From: JABWBD01 sp040768665
GTDB taxonomy: Bacteria; Planctomycetota; Planctomycetia; Pirellulales; Thermoguttaceae
Assembly: GCA_040768665.1 (NCBI GenBank)
Contig: JAXGMN010000036.1
Location: 1-64,000 of the forward strand
Reading direction: 5' to 3'
Length of the DNA stretch: 64,000 nt
Part shown: one piece after another, positions 18,008-26,435 of the stretch
How the letters are laid out: each line of letters begins with the position of its first letter
Position numbering within the stretch: the first letter of the stretch is position 1
Notes under the pieces: generated by a model
Databases searched by the model: none
The model's input: only the letters and a program-made list of their open reading frames with translations
Told to the model about the DNA's origin: nothing
Translations under genes and position numbers: made by a program

Positions 18008-18703
18008 TCAATGCTTCACAAGGCAGACTTCAACGTGGTGGCAGATCTCGTCTTCGTACCGGTTGATCGTGTGCTGCACCGCCGTCACTCGGTACAGCTT
18101 GCCTTCAACGGCCGGGATGTCCGACCGAGAAGTGATGAAGTCGCCCACGCTGATGGGCATGAACGGCGTGGTTGACTCGAATCCGCACGAATCGTTCTTA
18201 AATGTTCCCTCGTAGAAAGTAAGGGCGTATCGCACGGGCCGCGGGCGGTCGTAAAATGCGTCCTCGCTGGGTCCACCTAGGATTCGCTGTAGCTCACCGT
18301 CAGGCATGGTCCCATCATCCGCCTCCTCGTTGTTGCGTGTTTCGTTGATGGCAGCCAACTCCTTCGCCTTGGCGATCGCCTGAGCGTGAAAGTGTCGCAG
18401 GGCCGCCAATGCCACTTCCGGATCCCTGCATATCCCCCCTCCCAAAGTCTTGGTGCCACCCATAGCGTGACACTGCCAGACGAAATGCCAGTCCTCGTGC
18501 AAGTACATCTTCGACAGGGAATACCCATAGCGCCCGCAGTCTAGGACCCAGTCCGGTTCGCCTTCGGTGCCTTCGTTCGTCCACTCGTCCAAGTCTGGCA
18601 CGGACGGGTCGTCGGCTTGGTGGGCGAACGCGATGCCGTGCCTCTCATCGTCACGATTACCACCATTGCTACAGTTCCGCCGTGTACCATTCTGACTACT
18701 CAT
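18008..18703 (-). CDS. Hypothetical protein, unknown family
   Basis: The 231-aa product is not recognised. It is acidic, soluble and lacks signal or membrane segments. The N-terminal half contains a Trp/Cys/His-rich patch (DWVLDCGRYGYSLSKMYLHEDWHFVWQCHAMGG). The C-terminal half (about 155-231) looks beta-rich (SVGDFITSRSD...KLYRVTAVQHTIN...HHVEVCLV) and might be a small PUA- or SH3-like barrel; that is a guess. A good ribosome site (aaaaggag) precedes the ATG at 18703. It is divergent from the HTH gene at 18899, with 195 bases between, so both could share control. Confidence 0.6.
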   Translation of the reverse strand: MSSQNGTRRNCSNGGNRDDERHGIAFAHQADDPSVPDLDEWTNEGTEGEPDWVLDCGRYGYSLSKMYLHEDWHFVWQCHAMGGTKTLGGGICRDPEVALAALRHFHAQAIAKAKELAAINETRNNEEADDGTMPDGELQRILGGPSEDAFYDRPRPVRYALTFYEGTFKNDSCGFESTTPFMPISVGDFITSRSDIPAVEGKLYRVTAVQHTINRYEDEICHHVEVCLVKH

Positions 18704-18836
18704 GGTTCATCTCCTTTTGCTAGTGCTGATTGGAAAACTGAGTCCACAGTAACCATTTTAACCGACCCGGCGGGAGGCTCCCCCGAAGCGGCACCCGCTG
18801 GACATGGCTTCGGCGGGCAGGTAGCCTGAACCCCTA

Positions 18837-18899
18837 TGACGTTAAACGTCACACCGAAAACCCCATGACATTAAACGTCACAGGAGACATTAAACGTCA
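18837..18899. promoter_or_regulatory. Three palindromic operator-like sites upstream of HTH gene
   Basis: Three copies of TGACRTTAAACGTCA lie at 18837-18851, 18866-18880 and 18885-18899. The first is a perfect inverted repeat of 6-bp arms (TGACGT/ACGTCA) around TAA; the second has one and the third two arm mismatches. Start-to-start spacings are 29 and 19 bases, compatible with binding on roughly the same DNA face. The third site covers the ribosome-binding sequence (aggaga, 18882-18887) and touches the A of the start codon at 18899. Binding there would block translation or transcription of the HTH gene, a classic autoregulation layout. Confidence 0.7.
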
Positions 18900-19300
18900 T
18901 GCCTAAGAACTCGTCAGTTCAGGTCCTGAAACGGTGGATAGCGATGGACCGCGCCTTGGGCGACTCTGGTCTTGGTCGAGGGCTGGTTATTCCTTTGTTC
19001 GCCAAACAGCAGGGCGTCTCTCCGCGAACGGTTCGCCGTGACCTGAAAGCTTTCCAGGACGTGCGACGGAAGGAACTCAAAAGGATTACCGAGGAGATCG
19101 GCAAGCCAGTCCCCATGTGCGTCCAACAAGAACTGGACGGAGTGCGGTATCTCTTCCACCGGTATCATTCCCGCGTCGCCTGCCTGTTCACCAGCAACCA
19201 AGCTTTCTACGACAGGATGCGGGAGAAGCGGGCAGCGGCCAGACGGAAGGAGGACAGGCACGCTGCCGACGTGACCGACGGAGAGGAAGCGGGCACGTAG
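18899..19300 (+). CDS. Small HTH transcriptional regulator (DeoR-like helix-turn-helix)
   Basis: The 133-aa protein has a central helix-turn-helix at about residues 32-58 (VIPLFAKQQGVSPRTVRRDLKAFQDV), the DeoR/HTH_11 type with the recognition helix SPRTVRRDLKAF. There is no ligand-binding domain; the C-terminal 70 residues are charged and partly helical with a KRAAARRKEDRH tail. Three palindromic sites precede and overlap its start, so it probably represses its own expression. It is divergent from the unknown gene at 18008-18703 and convergent with the zinc-ribbon gene at 19346. DNA-binding in the cytoplasm is the safe inference; other targets are unknown. Confidence 0.7.
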   Translation: MPKNSSVQVLKRWIAMDRALGDSGLGRGLVIPLFAKQQGVSPRTVRRDLKAFQDVRRKELKRITEEIGKPVPMCVQQELDGVRYLFHRYHSRVACLFTSNQAFYDRMREKRAAARRKEDRHAADVTDGEEAGT

Positions 19301-19345
19301 CGTCCGCCAGCGCGGGCAGGTCGGCTAAGGCGATTAGCGGCAGGG

Positions 19346-20143
19346 CTAGGCGAGGTTGACCTCAGTCCTACACTTCGGGCAGTAGGTCCGGTATCCGGAG
19401 AAGAACAGACCATAGAGCAGACCCGGCGGCATTGCCAGAAGCCAAAGGAAGGGTGGGATTGCTAGTAGCCAAGAGAACGGAACGCGGCGGTTCTCCATTT
19501 CTGCGACGTGCTGCTCCATCCATGCAATCCGCCTTCTCGTGGAGTCAATAATCTGGTCTAGTTCACCTATGGACGACCCGGCGAAGTCGTAATTGCGGAA
19601 TAGCTCTGCCTGCTCGCTCAGTTCTTGGCTTATGCGGTTTGCGGTCCTGGCGTGCTCCGTGTTCTCGTAGGCTGCTTGCCCCAATGAACAGCCAATGGGG
19701 AGCGCAGGCAGTAGCAGAACGATGATCGCGAGCTTATTGCCTTTGGGCTTACTGATCGGTTCTCCGCTGTATCCGCAGTTAGCGTTGGGGCAGATCATCG
19801 TCTTGTCGGACCAGCGATAGCCAAATGGCGGCGAAAGTTCAATCCGCTGTTGTGGCGGCCAGACTGACTTGCGCCCGGTCATGGGCGGTGCTGAGTATGA
19901 CGGCATGGCATTGGGGTCCGAGACTCCGGACGTTTGCGGTGTGTCCGTAGGCGAAGCGTCGTCGGGCACAATGGCCGTTCGCTGATCGCGTTTGAGCGGC
20001 GGCGGGCCTCGGGCGGCCGTTGCCGGCGGCGATTGTGGAACACGCACGGGCGCACCACAGGCTGGGCACTTTCCATCCTTTCCAGCGCCGGCATCGCTAA
20101 CTCGTATGCCCTTACCGCATGCCGGGCATTTGAAGTGGATCAT
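19346..20143 (-). CDS. Zinc-ribbon membrane protein
   Basis: The 265-aa product starts with a zinc ribbon (CPACGKGIRV...CPACGAPVRVP, residues 5-33) followed by a Pro/Ser-rich linker. A second Cys motif, CPNANCGY, lies near residue 118. A transmembrane segment (AIIVLLLPALPIGCSLG) follows, then an 80-residue helical stretch, a second hydrophobic segment near the end (WLLAIPPFLWLLAMPPGLLYGLFF) and a final CPKC pair. The N-terminus closely matches the neighbouring protein at 20178-21353, so the two are related. A strong ribosome site (gaggagggagg) precedes the ATG at 20143; 34 bases separate the genes, making an operon likely. Function unknown. Confidence 0.65.
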   Translation of the reverse strand: MIHFKCPACGKGIRVSDAGAGKDGKCPACGAPVRVPQSPPATAARGPPPLKRDQRTAIVPDDASPTDTPQTSGVSDPNAMPSYSAPPMTGRKSVWPPQQRIELSPPFGYRWSDKTMICPNANCGYSGEPISKPKGNKLAIIVLLLPALPIGCSLGQAAYENTEHARTANRISQELSEQAELFRNYDFAGSSIGELDQIIDSTRRRIAWMEQHVAEMENRRVPFSWLLAIPPFLWLLAMPPGLLYGLFFSGYRTYCPKCRTEVNLA

Positions 20144-20177
20144 GGACGGCCTCCCTCCTCAACTCTACGCGACGATA

Positions 20178-21353
20178 TCAGTAGCCAGTCCATTCGCGAA
20201 TGAAATCGTTTACGTCTTCTGATTGCTTCTGGAGCACTCCAAGCCAGCCACCGGACCATTCGTTGTAGGGGCGGCCACCCGACATTGTGCGGACCCTCGC
20301 CGGCACGTTGTTGAACGCCCAAACACGACCCCCGCCAGCGTATGAATCCGCCAAAGGCCGGAGGTCTGCGGCAGAAATGTAGAAGACGTGCCGGCCGTTA
20401 CGCGCGAGCACTACACGTTCGATAGAATACATGTCCAATCTACCGGCAAACTGCAATAGGAGGTGAACCGGATCAATCCTCCTAGCCGACGGAGACCCGC
20501 CGTCGAGAACGTCGAATACGACCCCTTCTGTCGAAATCAGTCCTTCGTAGGTCACGTTCGCGTGGATGACTCCGCTACTCTCACAGGCATCCAATTTGCT
20601 CCGCAAGCCTGAATTACGAAACCAGGAGTATCCGACGGGTAGGGGCACAAGGAAAGCAATGGCTACCAACACAACACCGACCACGGCGCGTCGGTCTGGT
20701 CGTTTAGTCGGTGACGCTGAGGTCTTGCACGCGTCACAAAATTGGTCGTCTCCGTTCAGCAGCTGAGCACCGCAGGAGGAACACTTCCGATTCTCTACCA
20801 TTTTCCGTTCGCGCTCTTGTTGGGCAATCGCTTGGACCTCCATTTCCCGCGCCCTGGCGGCGGCTCGTTCTTTCTGTTCGTTCAGCTGGTCCTGGCGACG
20901 CTGTTCGCGGGCAGCCGCTTCCACCTCCCGCTCGCGCGCTCTGGCCTCTGCTTTTTCTTGTTGTTCCCTCAACTTGGTTTCGCGGCGTTGCTCCGCTTCC
21001 TCACGCTTGCGCCGTGCGTCCGCTTCCTTTTCGGCCGTCATCCGTTGAAGGTTCTCGGCCCCCGGAACGACGAAGCGTGCGTTGCAGTTGGGGCAGGTGT
21101 CCGGCTTGCCGGCATCGGCCAGAGGCGACCGCAGATCATCTCCGCACCGTGGGCACTTGTAGCTGACGTGGTGCCGCCCGAAGACGCTCTTGGTTATTTG
21201 AACCCCGCCGGCTGGCGGCACTGTGGCAGTAGCTGCGGACGATTGGGGAGCGTGTATGGCCGCGCCGCAGGCGGGGCAATTGCCGTGCTTGCCCGCACCG
21301 CTATCTTCGATTTCCAACTCAGTCTCGCAGCTTGGACAAACGAAGTGGATCAT
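20178..21353 (-). CDS. Zinc-ribbon, coiled-coil, single-TM protein
   Basis: The 391-aa protein begins MIHFVCPSCETELEIEDSG with three zinc ribbons: CPSC/CPAC, CPRC/CPNC and a later CSSC/CDAC pair near residue 200. Between the second and third is a strongly charged Glu/Lys/Arg/Ala coiled coil (about 105-190). A transmembrane helix (VVGVVLVAIAFLVPLPVGYSW) lies near 220-240, and the C-terminal 150 residues are probably extracytoplasmic. The start was placed at 21353 by alignment with the paralogue at 20143; an ATG three codons upstream (21362) is also possible. The domain order suggests a membrane-anchored sensor or scaffold. No catalytic motif is visible. Confidence 0.6.
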   Translation of the reverse strand: MIHFVCPSCETELEIEDSGAGKHGNCPACGAAIHAPQSSAATATVPPAGGVQITKSVFGRHHVSYKCPRCGDDLRSPLADAGKPDTCPNCNARFVVPGAENLQRMTAEKEADARRKREEAEQRRETKLREQQEKAEARAREREVEAAAREQRRQDQLNEQKERAAARAREMEVQAIAQQERERKMVENRKCSSCGAQLLNGDDQFCDACKTSASPTKRPDRRAVVGVVLVAIAFLVPLPVGYSWFRNSGLRSKLDACESSGVIHANVTYEGLISTEGVVFDVLDGGSPSARRIDPVHLLLQFAGRLDMYSIERVVLARNGRHVFYISAADLRPLADSYAGGGRVWAFNNVPARVRTMSGGRPYNEWSGGWLGVLQKQSEDVNDFIREWTGY

Positions 21354-21554
21354 GGGTGGCATCCCGACATCGAGGGTCGAAATGACGGCGAGAACACGGG
21401 ACCTTATTCTACCACCGCCGCCCGGCAGTCTGCCATCCCCACGGCAAAGATGCGACACGCCCGGCTACCGCTCGCCCTTCCGCCAGTCCCACGGGTCGCG
21501 GCGGAGTCGTCTCCATTCCGCAAGCGGCACGGCGATCAGCGGCGGGGTTGTCCG

Positions 21555-23285
21555 TCATTGCTGGTTGTCAGCAAACAACTGCGCGAGTTCGTCGGGCGAC
21601 AGCGCACGGCGCAGGACGAAGAACTCGTCAAGGGCACCGACGAGGCCGCGCGGCTCATTCTTTGGACGCGGGCCGTAGAAACCGACAACTTGCCGTCCCA
21701 AGTAGGCCGAACAATTGGCAAGCATCGCGTCGGTGATCGTCCCCTTTCCGTCCCCCTCCTCAGCCAGTTGCTTACCGTCGAGATAAAGGCGCGTTATGCC
21801 GTCCGCCCAAGTGCCGACAACGTGATGCCAACGGCCAGACAGGTTGCATCGGCCGACGACTTGGCTGCCGGGCGCACTAAAGGCAATCTCCTGCTTGTTG
21901 AACATAAGCCGCAGGACCCACGGCTGCTTCCCGTCCTCGCTTCGCATGTCCAAGACAAAGTTATCGCGTCGCAGGTCCCCCGCACGTATCCACGTTCCGA
22001 CCGTCAGCGCCCTAACGCCCTTGAAGTCCTTGGCCAAATCGTGAAAGGTTATGAAGTCGTCCTTGCCGTCAAACGCAATGGCGGTTCCGAGCCGTCCGGT
22101 CGTCGCGGTCGCCCCGTCCGCCAAGGCATCGTTTCGGCACTCGCTCAAGTCGCGTACGACAACCTTGCCATTCGCAGTTTTCGTCATCGTGTCGGGCTCA
22201 AACGTCAGCCTGACGATCGCATCGGCAACGCTGGAAACTGCAAGCGGCGGACGTTGCGTTGCTGCTGCAGAAGCGGGCGTTGCTCTAGCAGTCGGTTCAG
22301 TCAGCGTAGGGCTGGTGGGAGTGGAGGCGGCCGGTGTCCCGCTGGCTATTGCCGGCGCGGCACGTTCCGGCGTGGACGGCGCCGGGGACGGGGGCTGCTC
22401 AAGCCACTTCCGGTTCCGAATGAAATCCTGATCGGCCTGCGACAACCGATCCTGATTGACGTTGATGCGTTGGCCGTCGTCTTTCTCCAGACTCACGACC
22501 CCGCTAATGACGCCGACGAACTTGGCGTCCACCGTGAACCTTCCGTCAGCGGAAGTCCACGTCCTCCGCTTGGCATCTTCGATCCTTTTCTTAGCCGCCT
22601 GTATGGCAGCTTGTTTCGCCATCTCGGCATCCTGTCTTGCTTTCTCGGCGGCCAGACGGGCCTCTTGTTTGCCCTTCTCGGCGGCCAAACGGGCTTCTTC
22701 CGCTTTCGCTTTTATCTCTTGCAGGCTGTCTGCAGAAACGCCGATCGCGCTGGCAATCACGGGCCGAGCCCCGCTCAGATCGAACGAGGTTTCCCGGCTT
22801 TCTCCACCGAGCAGATAGTAACGAAACAAGATGGTCTTCCCTTCCATGATGTCGCGCAGATCTGTTCCTTCAGTCGGTTCGCCCTTGCGGGCAAATAGAA
22901 CAAAACTCACGCTTGTTGAATTGCTGAAGTACCCAACGCCTAAATCCCTGCTGATCCTCTTCTCTTCTTCAAGGTTGTGCGCTTTCAGTTTGTCGATACG
23001 ATAAATTGGTGGCGTTGAGCCCAGGACTTCTGCGCTTTTCTTTGACAGGGAAAAGTACCCGTAGACGTCCCCTCTCTCCGCGCCCCCTGTCTGCGCGCGG
23101 AATATCGCGAAGAGATGGCCGTCCTTGTTCATCGTTACGGCACGCTTGACTAGTCGATCGGTCATCGTGTCAGTGGACTCGACGAGCCTCCACCCCACGT
23201 CCTGAGTCGGGTCTGTTTCGGCCTGCCCGTAGCCGGCTGCTACGGCCAACGTCCAAACAGCCGCCGTCAAATAAATCGTCTTCAT
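21555..23285 (-). CDS. Secreted SHD1-LamG protein
   Basis: The 576-aa protein has a signal peptide (MKTIYLTAAVWTLAVAAGYGQA). A unique N-terminal domain follows, then an Ala/Lys/Glu coiled coil (about 205-250). Next is an SLA1-homology domain 1 (RTWTSADGRFTVDAKFVGV...DQDFI, about 250-300), a Pro/Thr/Ala-rich linker, and a C-terminal LamG sandwich (about 370-570). SHD1 is a hallmark of planctomycetal secreted proteins. The ATG at 23285 follows gggaggtg and starts exactly at the signal peptide; an upstream frame extension to 23348 lacks one. It precedes the two zinc-ribbon genes on the same strand by about 200 bases. Role unknown; surface binding is likely. Confidence 0.7.
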   Translation of the reverse strand: MKTIYLTAAVWTLAVAAGYGQAETDPTQDVGWRLVESTDTMTDRLVKRAVTMNKDGHLFAIFRAQTGGAERGDVYGYFSLSKKSAEVLGSTPPIYRIDKLKAHNLEEEKRISRDLGVGYFSNSTSVSFVLFARKGEPTEGTDLRDIMEGKTILFRYYLLGGESRETSFDLSGARPVIASAIGVSADSLQEIKAKAEEARLAAEKGKQEARLAAEKARQDAEMAKQAAIQAAKKRIEDAKRRTWTSADGRFTVDAKFVGVISGVVSLEKDDGQRINVNQDRLSQADQDFIRNRKWLEQPPSPAPSTPERAAPAIASGTPAASTPTSPTLTEPTARATPASAAATQRPPLAVSSVADAIVRLTFEPDTMTKTANGKVVVRDLSECRNDALADGATATTGRLGTAIAFDGKDDFITFHDLAKDFKGVRALTVGTWIRAGDLRRDNFVLDMRSEDGKQPWVLRLMFNKQEIAFSAPGSQVVGRCNLSGRWHHVVGTWADGITRLYLDGKQLAEEGDGKGTITDAMLANCSAYLGRQVVGFYGPRPKNEPRGLVGALDEFFVLRRALSPDELAQLFADNQQ

Positions 23286-23796
23286 CGCCCACCTCCCGAA
23301 ACAAAAAAAGAGCGTCGAAACCAAGACTGTCCCAGACGCCCTCGCCAAAGGGCACAGAAGAACAGCACAAGGCCCGACGCTCCCTTGCGGGAGCGTGGAA
23401 CCAAGTGACTGCTTCTTCTGTTAAAGAGCCTTGCGGCTCAGTTTGGCGATTTGTCTGGAAGCAGAGACTCGACCACGCAGGTCAATCTAGTTGTCGGTTC
23501 GCTCTAGTCAGCCGATAGAAACCTCCCTCGTTAGGCCGTCGTCCGTGGCCCGCTGCGCGGTTAACAGGAACCGCAGAACAGCGCACGAACGCGGACGGCA
23601 CGTTGATGATCCTACCACTTGGCAGAGTGGATTTCCACACCCTGGCCACCGGTTGGGAGAAGAAAGGAGACGGGCGATTATCCCTTACTTGAATCCAAAT
23701 TGGCTGGTCTGGCCTTTCGGGCACAGCGTCTCCCAGATTCCCGGCATCCGGGGCGGGCTCAACGGCGGGGCGAAGACCGCCGGAGCCGTGGCCCCT
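23286..23796. other. Gene-free region with hairpin before the IS element
   Basis: No gene here is convincing. An 80-codon frame on the reverse strand (23482-23724) has no recognisable domain. A short hairpin (see 23377-23396) and GC-skewed low-information sequence fill the region, which ends abruptly at the left inverted repeat of the IS1182-type element. Confidence 0.4.
23377..23396. repeat. Short perfect hairpin
   Basis: An 8-bp perfect stem (acgctccc / gggagcgt) closes a ttgc tetraloop. It lies upstream of the SHD1-LamG gene (91 bases from its start codon, reading on the reverse strand). There is no T-run on either side, so it is probably not a simple terminator. Confidence 0.4.
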
Positions 23797-23815
23797 GCGG
23801 GCTGTTGATTTATTT
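23797..23815 (+). repeat. IS left terminal inverted repeat
   Basis: This 19-bp sequence is the exact reverse complement of 25640-25658 and marks the transposase 3' side of the element. Confidence 0.8.
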
Positions 23816-23964
23816 CGGCGAACACCACCAATGCGTTAGCTCGCCGAGCGATCGCTTGCCTTTTTCCGAGCCGCGGAGTGAACGGGGCGGTTTCCCGATG
23901 CCCAGGAAGCGTCCTGGGCCGCCGAAAGACGCAAAAACCCGGCCGCGGGGATCCCCCAGCTCCC

Positions 23965-25545
23965 TCAATTCACCTCATCTGCGGCCAGTTCCGCAAACTT
24001 GGCGCGCAGTCGTCCCACCTCGCGAATCAGTTTACTTAGATTGTGGGCGGTACATGCCCACAGCCACTCCGTTCGGACCTTCTCCAGGCCCCGCAGCAGG
24101 AACTGCCGCAGACCCAAGACATGCTTCAGCCAACCAAACGGTGTCTCACCGGCATGAAAGCGACGGGCGTAACGCGTGCGGGCCTCCGGCGTGCGCATCT
24201 TCGCGGCGTGCCGCTCGCGATCGGCGGCAAAATGGTCGCGGGTGATCGTCCGGCCGCCGTGGCTCTTGTCCGACACGCAGCGATCCGCCAAGGGACAGCC
24301 GGCACACGCGGTACCGCGATATACGTCTAAGTCAATCTTCTGCCCTTGACGCACATCCGGCTTGGTCTTCTCGAAGGGCATCGCTTCACCCTGAGGGCAG
24401 TAGTAGACGTTCTCTTCGGGAACGAATACGAAGCAAGACTTATCCAGTTTCTTGGTCTGCGGGCTGATCGGCAGTTGAGGCCAAGCCGCTTCCGGAACGG
24501 GCTGTCGAGGATCCGGCCGCAACGCCGGATTCCCCTCCCCCGGTTCGCTCACAGCCAGCGGCGAAAGGAACTCGACACCGCGCGCCTCCAAGTCCACGAT
24601 ATTGGGCCCGGTCGCGTTCAAGCCATCCGCCAGGACCGCTTCCGGCCGTTGGCCAAAGGCTTCCTCGACCCGCTCGACCATCGGCACCACTTCCGTATTC
24701 TCGTTGGCGTCCTCCAGCACTTCGGCATCGACGATGTAGTCCCGATGAGTATCCACCGCGGCCGTCGGCGTGTAGTTCGGAGCATAGCCGCCTTCCTTGT
24801 TGGGCAGGACGCTCGAATCCGGGTCCGTGGACGGTAGCTGGGCGGGGGTCTTGATTCCTTCGCGACGCCGGGCCGCGTCGGCCGCAGCCAGTTCCTTCTG
24901 GGCTTCCAGCAGCCGTTGCTGACGGGCCTTGGCATCGGCCAATTCCGGCGGCAGGTCGGTCGGGTTTTGCAGACCAAAGCGTTCATCCTCGGCCGCATCG
25001 ACACGTTCCGACTCGTTCAGCAACTCACCGAATTGGGCTTCCAGTTCGTCCAGTTGCTTCTCCACATCCTTGGCCGTCCAGGTCTCGTACCGATCATTGT
25101 TGGACTTGACCCGCGTACCATCGAAGGTCACTTCTCCCAAGCGAACCACTCCCATCGCCAGGGCCAACCGCCCCAACCCGCGAAACAGGGCTTTCAGCTG
25201 CTTCTTGAATCGCGTGCGGAATCTACAGATCGTGCTGTAGTCGATCGTCCGGCCTTCCGTGAGCCACATGAAATCGACATTGTGGCCGGTCATGTACTCC
25301 AGCACCCGACTGGAGCGAATTCGCCGCATCAGTCCATACAGGATCACGCTGGCGATGATTCGTGGATGAATGGGCGGCTGTCCCCGGACGCCATTGTATT
25401 CCGCCTCCCACTGGGACCAATCCTGCGCGCGCAGCAGTTCATCGAGGATCCGGACTTCATGCCCCTCGGGAATCCGGTCGTCCAGGGTCGTCGGAATCAG
25501 CACAAATTGCTTCCGTCCCATGACTGGCTGTGCGAAGTAGCTCAT
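23965..25545 (-). CDS. IS1182-family transposase
   Basis: The 526-aa protein has the N-terminal DUF772-type domain (FVLIPTTLDDRIPEGHEVRILDELL) and the GQPPIHPRIIASVILYGLMRRI and TIDYSTICRFRTRF helices. It then shows the DDE residues in FDGTRVKSNN and VLADGLNATG, and the closing GETPFGWLKHVLGLRQFLLRG block. A zinc-finger-like CAGCPLADRC motif lies between. The length fits the family. The ATG at 25545 is preceded by aggagg, and begins MSYFAQPVMGRKQF as in relatives; the upstream extension to 25605 has no support. No frameshift is seen. Confidence 0.93.
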   Translation of the reverse strand: MSYFAQPVMGRKQFVLIPTTLDDRIPEGHEVRILDELLRAQDWSQWEAEYNGVRGQPPIHPRIIASVILYGLMRRIRSSRVLEYMTGHNVDFMWLTEGRTIDYSTICRFRTRFKKQLKALFRGLGRLALAMGVVRLGEVTFDGTRVKSNNDRYETWTAKDVEKQLDELEAQFGELLNESERVDAAEDERFGLQNPTDLPPELADAKARQQRLLEAQKELAAADAARRREGIKTPAQLPSTDPDSSVLPNKEGGYAPNYTPTAAVDTHRDYIVDAEVLEDANENTEVVPMVERVEEAFGQRPEAVLADGLNATGPNIVDLEARGVEFLSPLAVSEPGEGNPALRPDPRQPVPEAAWPQLPISPQTKKLDKSCFVFVPEENVYYCPQGEAMPFEKTKPDVRQGQKIDLDVYRGTACAGCPLADRCVSDKSHGGRTITRDHFAADRERHAAKMRTPEARTRYARRFHAGETPFGWLKHVLGLRQFLLRGLEKVRTEWLWACTAHNLSKLIREVGRLRAKFAELAADEVN

Positions 25546-25639
25546 GCCCGCGGACCTCCTGAGTTCACCTTGCCGGCTGCCGCGAGCAGTATACCATATA
25601 CGCATTTATGTGCAATAAGAAATACCCGAATTAGCTACC

Positions 25640-25658
25640 AAATAAATCAACAGCCCGC
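25640..25658 (-). repeat. IS right terminal inverted repeat
   Basis: This 19-bp sequence is the exact reverse complement of 23797-23815 and lies 95 bases upstream of the transposase start codon. Confidence 0.8.
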
Positions 25659-25740
25659 CTGGCCGGGAGGCTAGGCCGCACCATCGCGAAAAGGGTACAG
25701 GCACAAATCGTCCTGATTTGAGTCAGTCCCTTTCGCAGAA

Positions 25741-25947
25741 ATGGCCCGCGAAATGCCCCGCAACAACCCGCTGGTGATGCAGGGCGTCCGCCGCCTGATC
25801 GCCAACGTCGTCGGCCGCGGCTTCGTGCTCGACAGCGACAGCGGCGACAAGGCCATCGACGACGTGAACGGCTACTGCTGCGCCGAATGGTCCCGGTCGC
25901 CGGAAGCCTGCGACGACCAGCAACAACTCGATTTCCACGGCCTGTAG
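25741..25947 (+). pseudogene. Possible phage portal protein fragment
   Basis: This 68-codon frame reads AREMPRNNPLVMQGVRRLIANVVGRGF, followed by an acidic stretch and AEWSRSPEACDDQQQLDFHGL. This order matches the N-terminal region of lambda-type portal proteins, where RNNPW...NVVG.GF is followed by a WxxWxxxPxxCD block. The stop at 25945-25947 interrupts it; the same frame continues KLTLEHVRAKH beyond the stop, as in the family. It is therefore likely a dead fragment of a prophage gene. The match is from memory of family motifs and is moderate. Confidence 0.4.
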
Positions 25948-25985
25948 AAGCTGACCCTCGAACACGTCAGAGCAAAGCACACACC

Positions 25986-26035
25986 CATGGATTCCGGGGA
26001 CACCATACCTCATGGATTCCGGGGGCACCATACCT
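25986..26035 (+). repeat. Tandem 25-bp direct repeat
   Basis: Two adjacent 25-bp units (25986-26010 and 26011-26035) differ at one base and contain attccggggacaccatacct. Sequences of this kind often occur near Y1/REP-associated transposase loci in planctomycetes; that link is recalled, not shown here. It sits between the portal remnant and the SGNH fragment. Confidence 0.6.
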
Positions 26036-26130
26036 ATTTCTGTCGCTCTTGCCTTTCCGGCCGGGTTTCCGTGCCGCAAGACACGGCCGACGCTATTCTC
26101 CAGACGAACCAGGGAATCAACGGAGCGATC

Positions 26131-26435
26131 ATGCCACGCACCATCCTGCTCTTCACCGTCTTTTTGCTCGCATCGCTGGCCGCGTCGCACGCCGCCGAGC
26201 CGCTGACGATTGTGGCCTTTGGCGACTCGACCACCGCCGAGCGCGGCTCGACGCGGGTGTACGCCTCGCTGCTGGCCGGGCAGTTGCAGCAGCGAGGCGG
26301 GGGCGACGTGCGCGTTGTCAACGCCGGCGTGGGCGGAAACACCACTCCCGTCGCCCGGAAGCGGCTTGAAAAAGATGTGCTGGCGCACCAGCCCGCGCTG
26401 GTGATCAGACGGAGACGGGGCGGCTGCTCGTTCCC
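26131..26435 (+). pseudogene. Internally deleted copy of the SGNH/sialidase gene
   Basis: Bases 26131-26405 match 13281-13555 at about 96 percent; most differences are synonymous, so both copies were once under selection. From 26405 to 26435 the sequence jumps to match 14518-14548 of the same parent gene, meaning about 960 bases are missing. Homology then stops at 26435/26436, three bases from the end of the convergent serine-hydrolase gene. The fragment keeps the signal peptide and SGNH blocks I-II only. It is a deletion remnant of a duplicated gene. Confidence 0.8.

Larger units (their letters stand above)
23797..25658 (-). mobile_element. IS1182-family insertion sequence
   Basis: The element is bounded by perfect 19-bp terminal inverted repeats: GCGGGCTGTTGATTTATTT at 23797-23815 and its reverse complement at 25640-25658. 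It is about 1.86 kb and holds one transposase gene on the reverse strand. No clear target-site duplication was seen next to the repeats; flanks are both GC-rich. The transposase gene is intact, so the copy may be recent or still active. Confidence 0.85.

Noticed and set aside
18837..18899. CRISPR-like short repeats
   Set aside because: There are only three 15-bp palindromes with spacing of 4-14 bases between them; they fit an operator array, not a CRISPR.
20742..22898. 718-codon forward frame
   Set aside because: It is antisense to the zinc-ribbon and SHD1-LamG genes, which have real domains, signal peptides and ribosome sites.
23482..23724. 80-codon reverse frame before the IS
   Set aside because: No domain, no ribosome site and no conserved motif; it is left as unassigned sequence.
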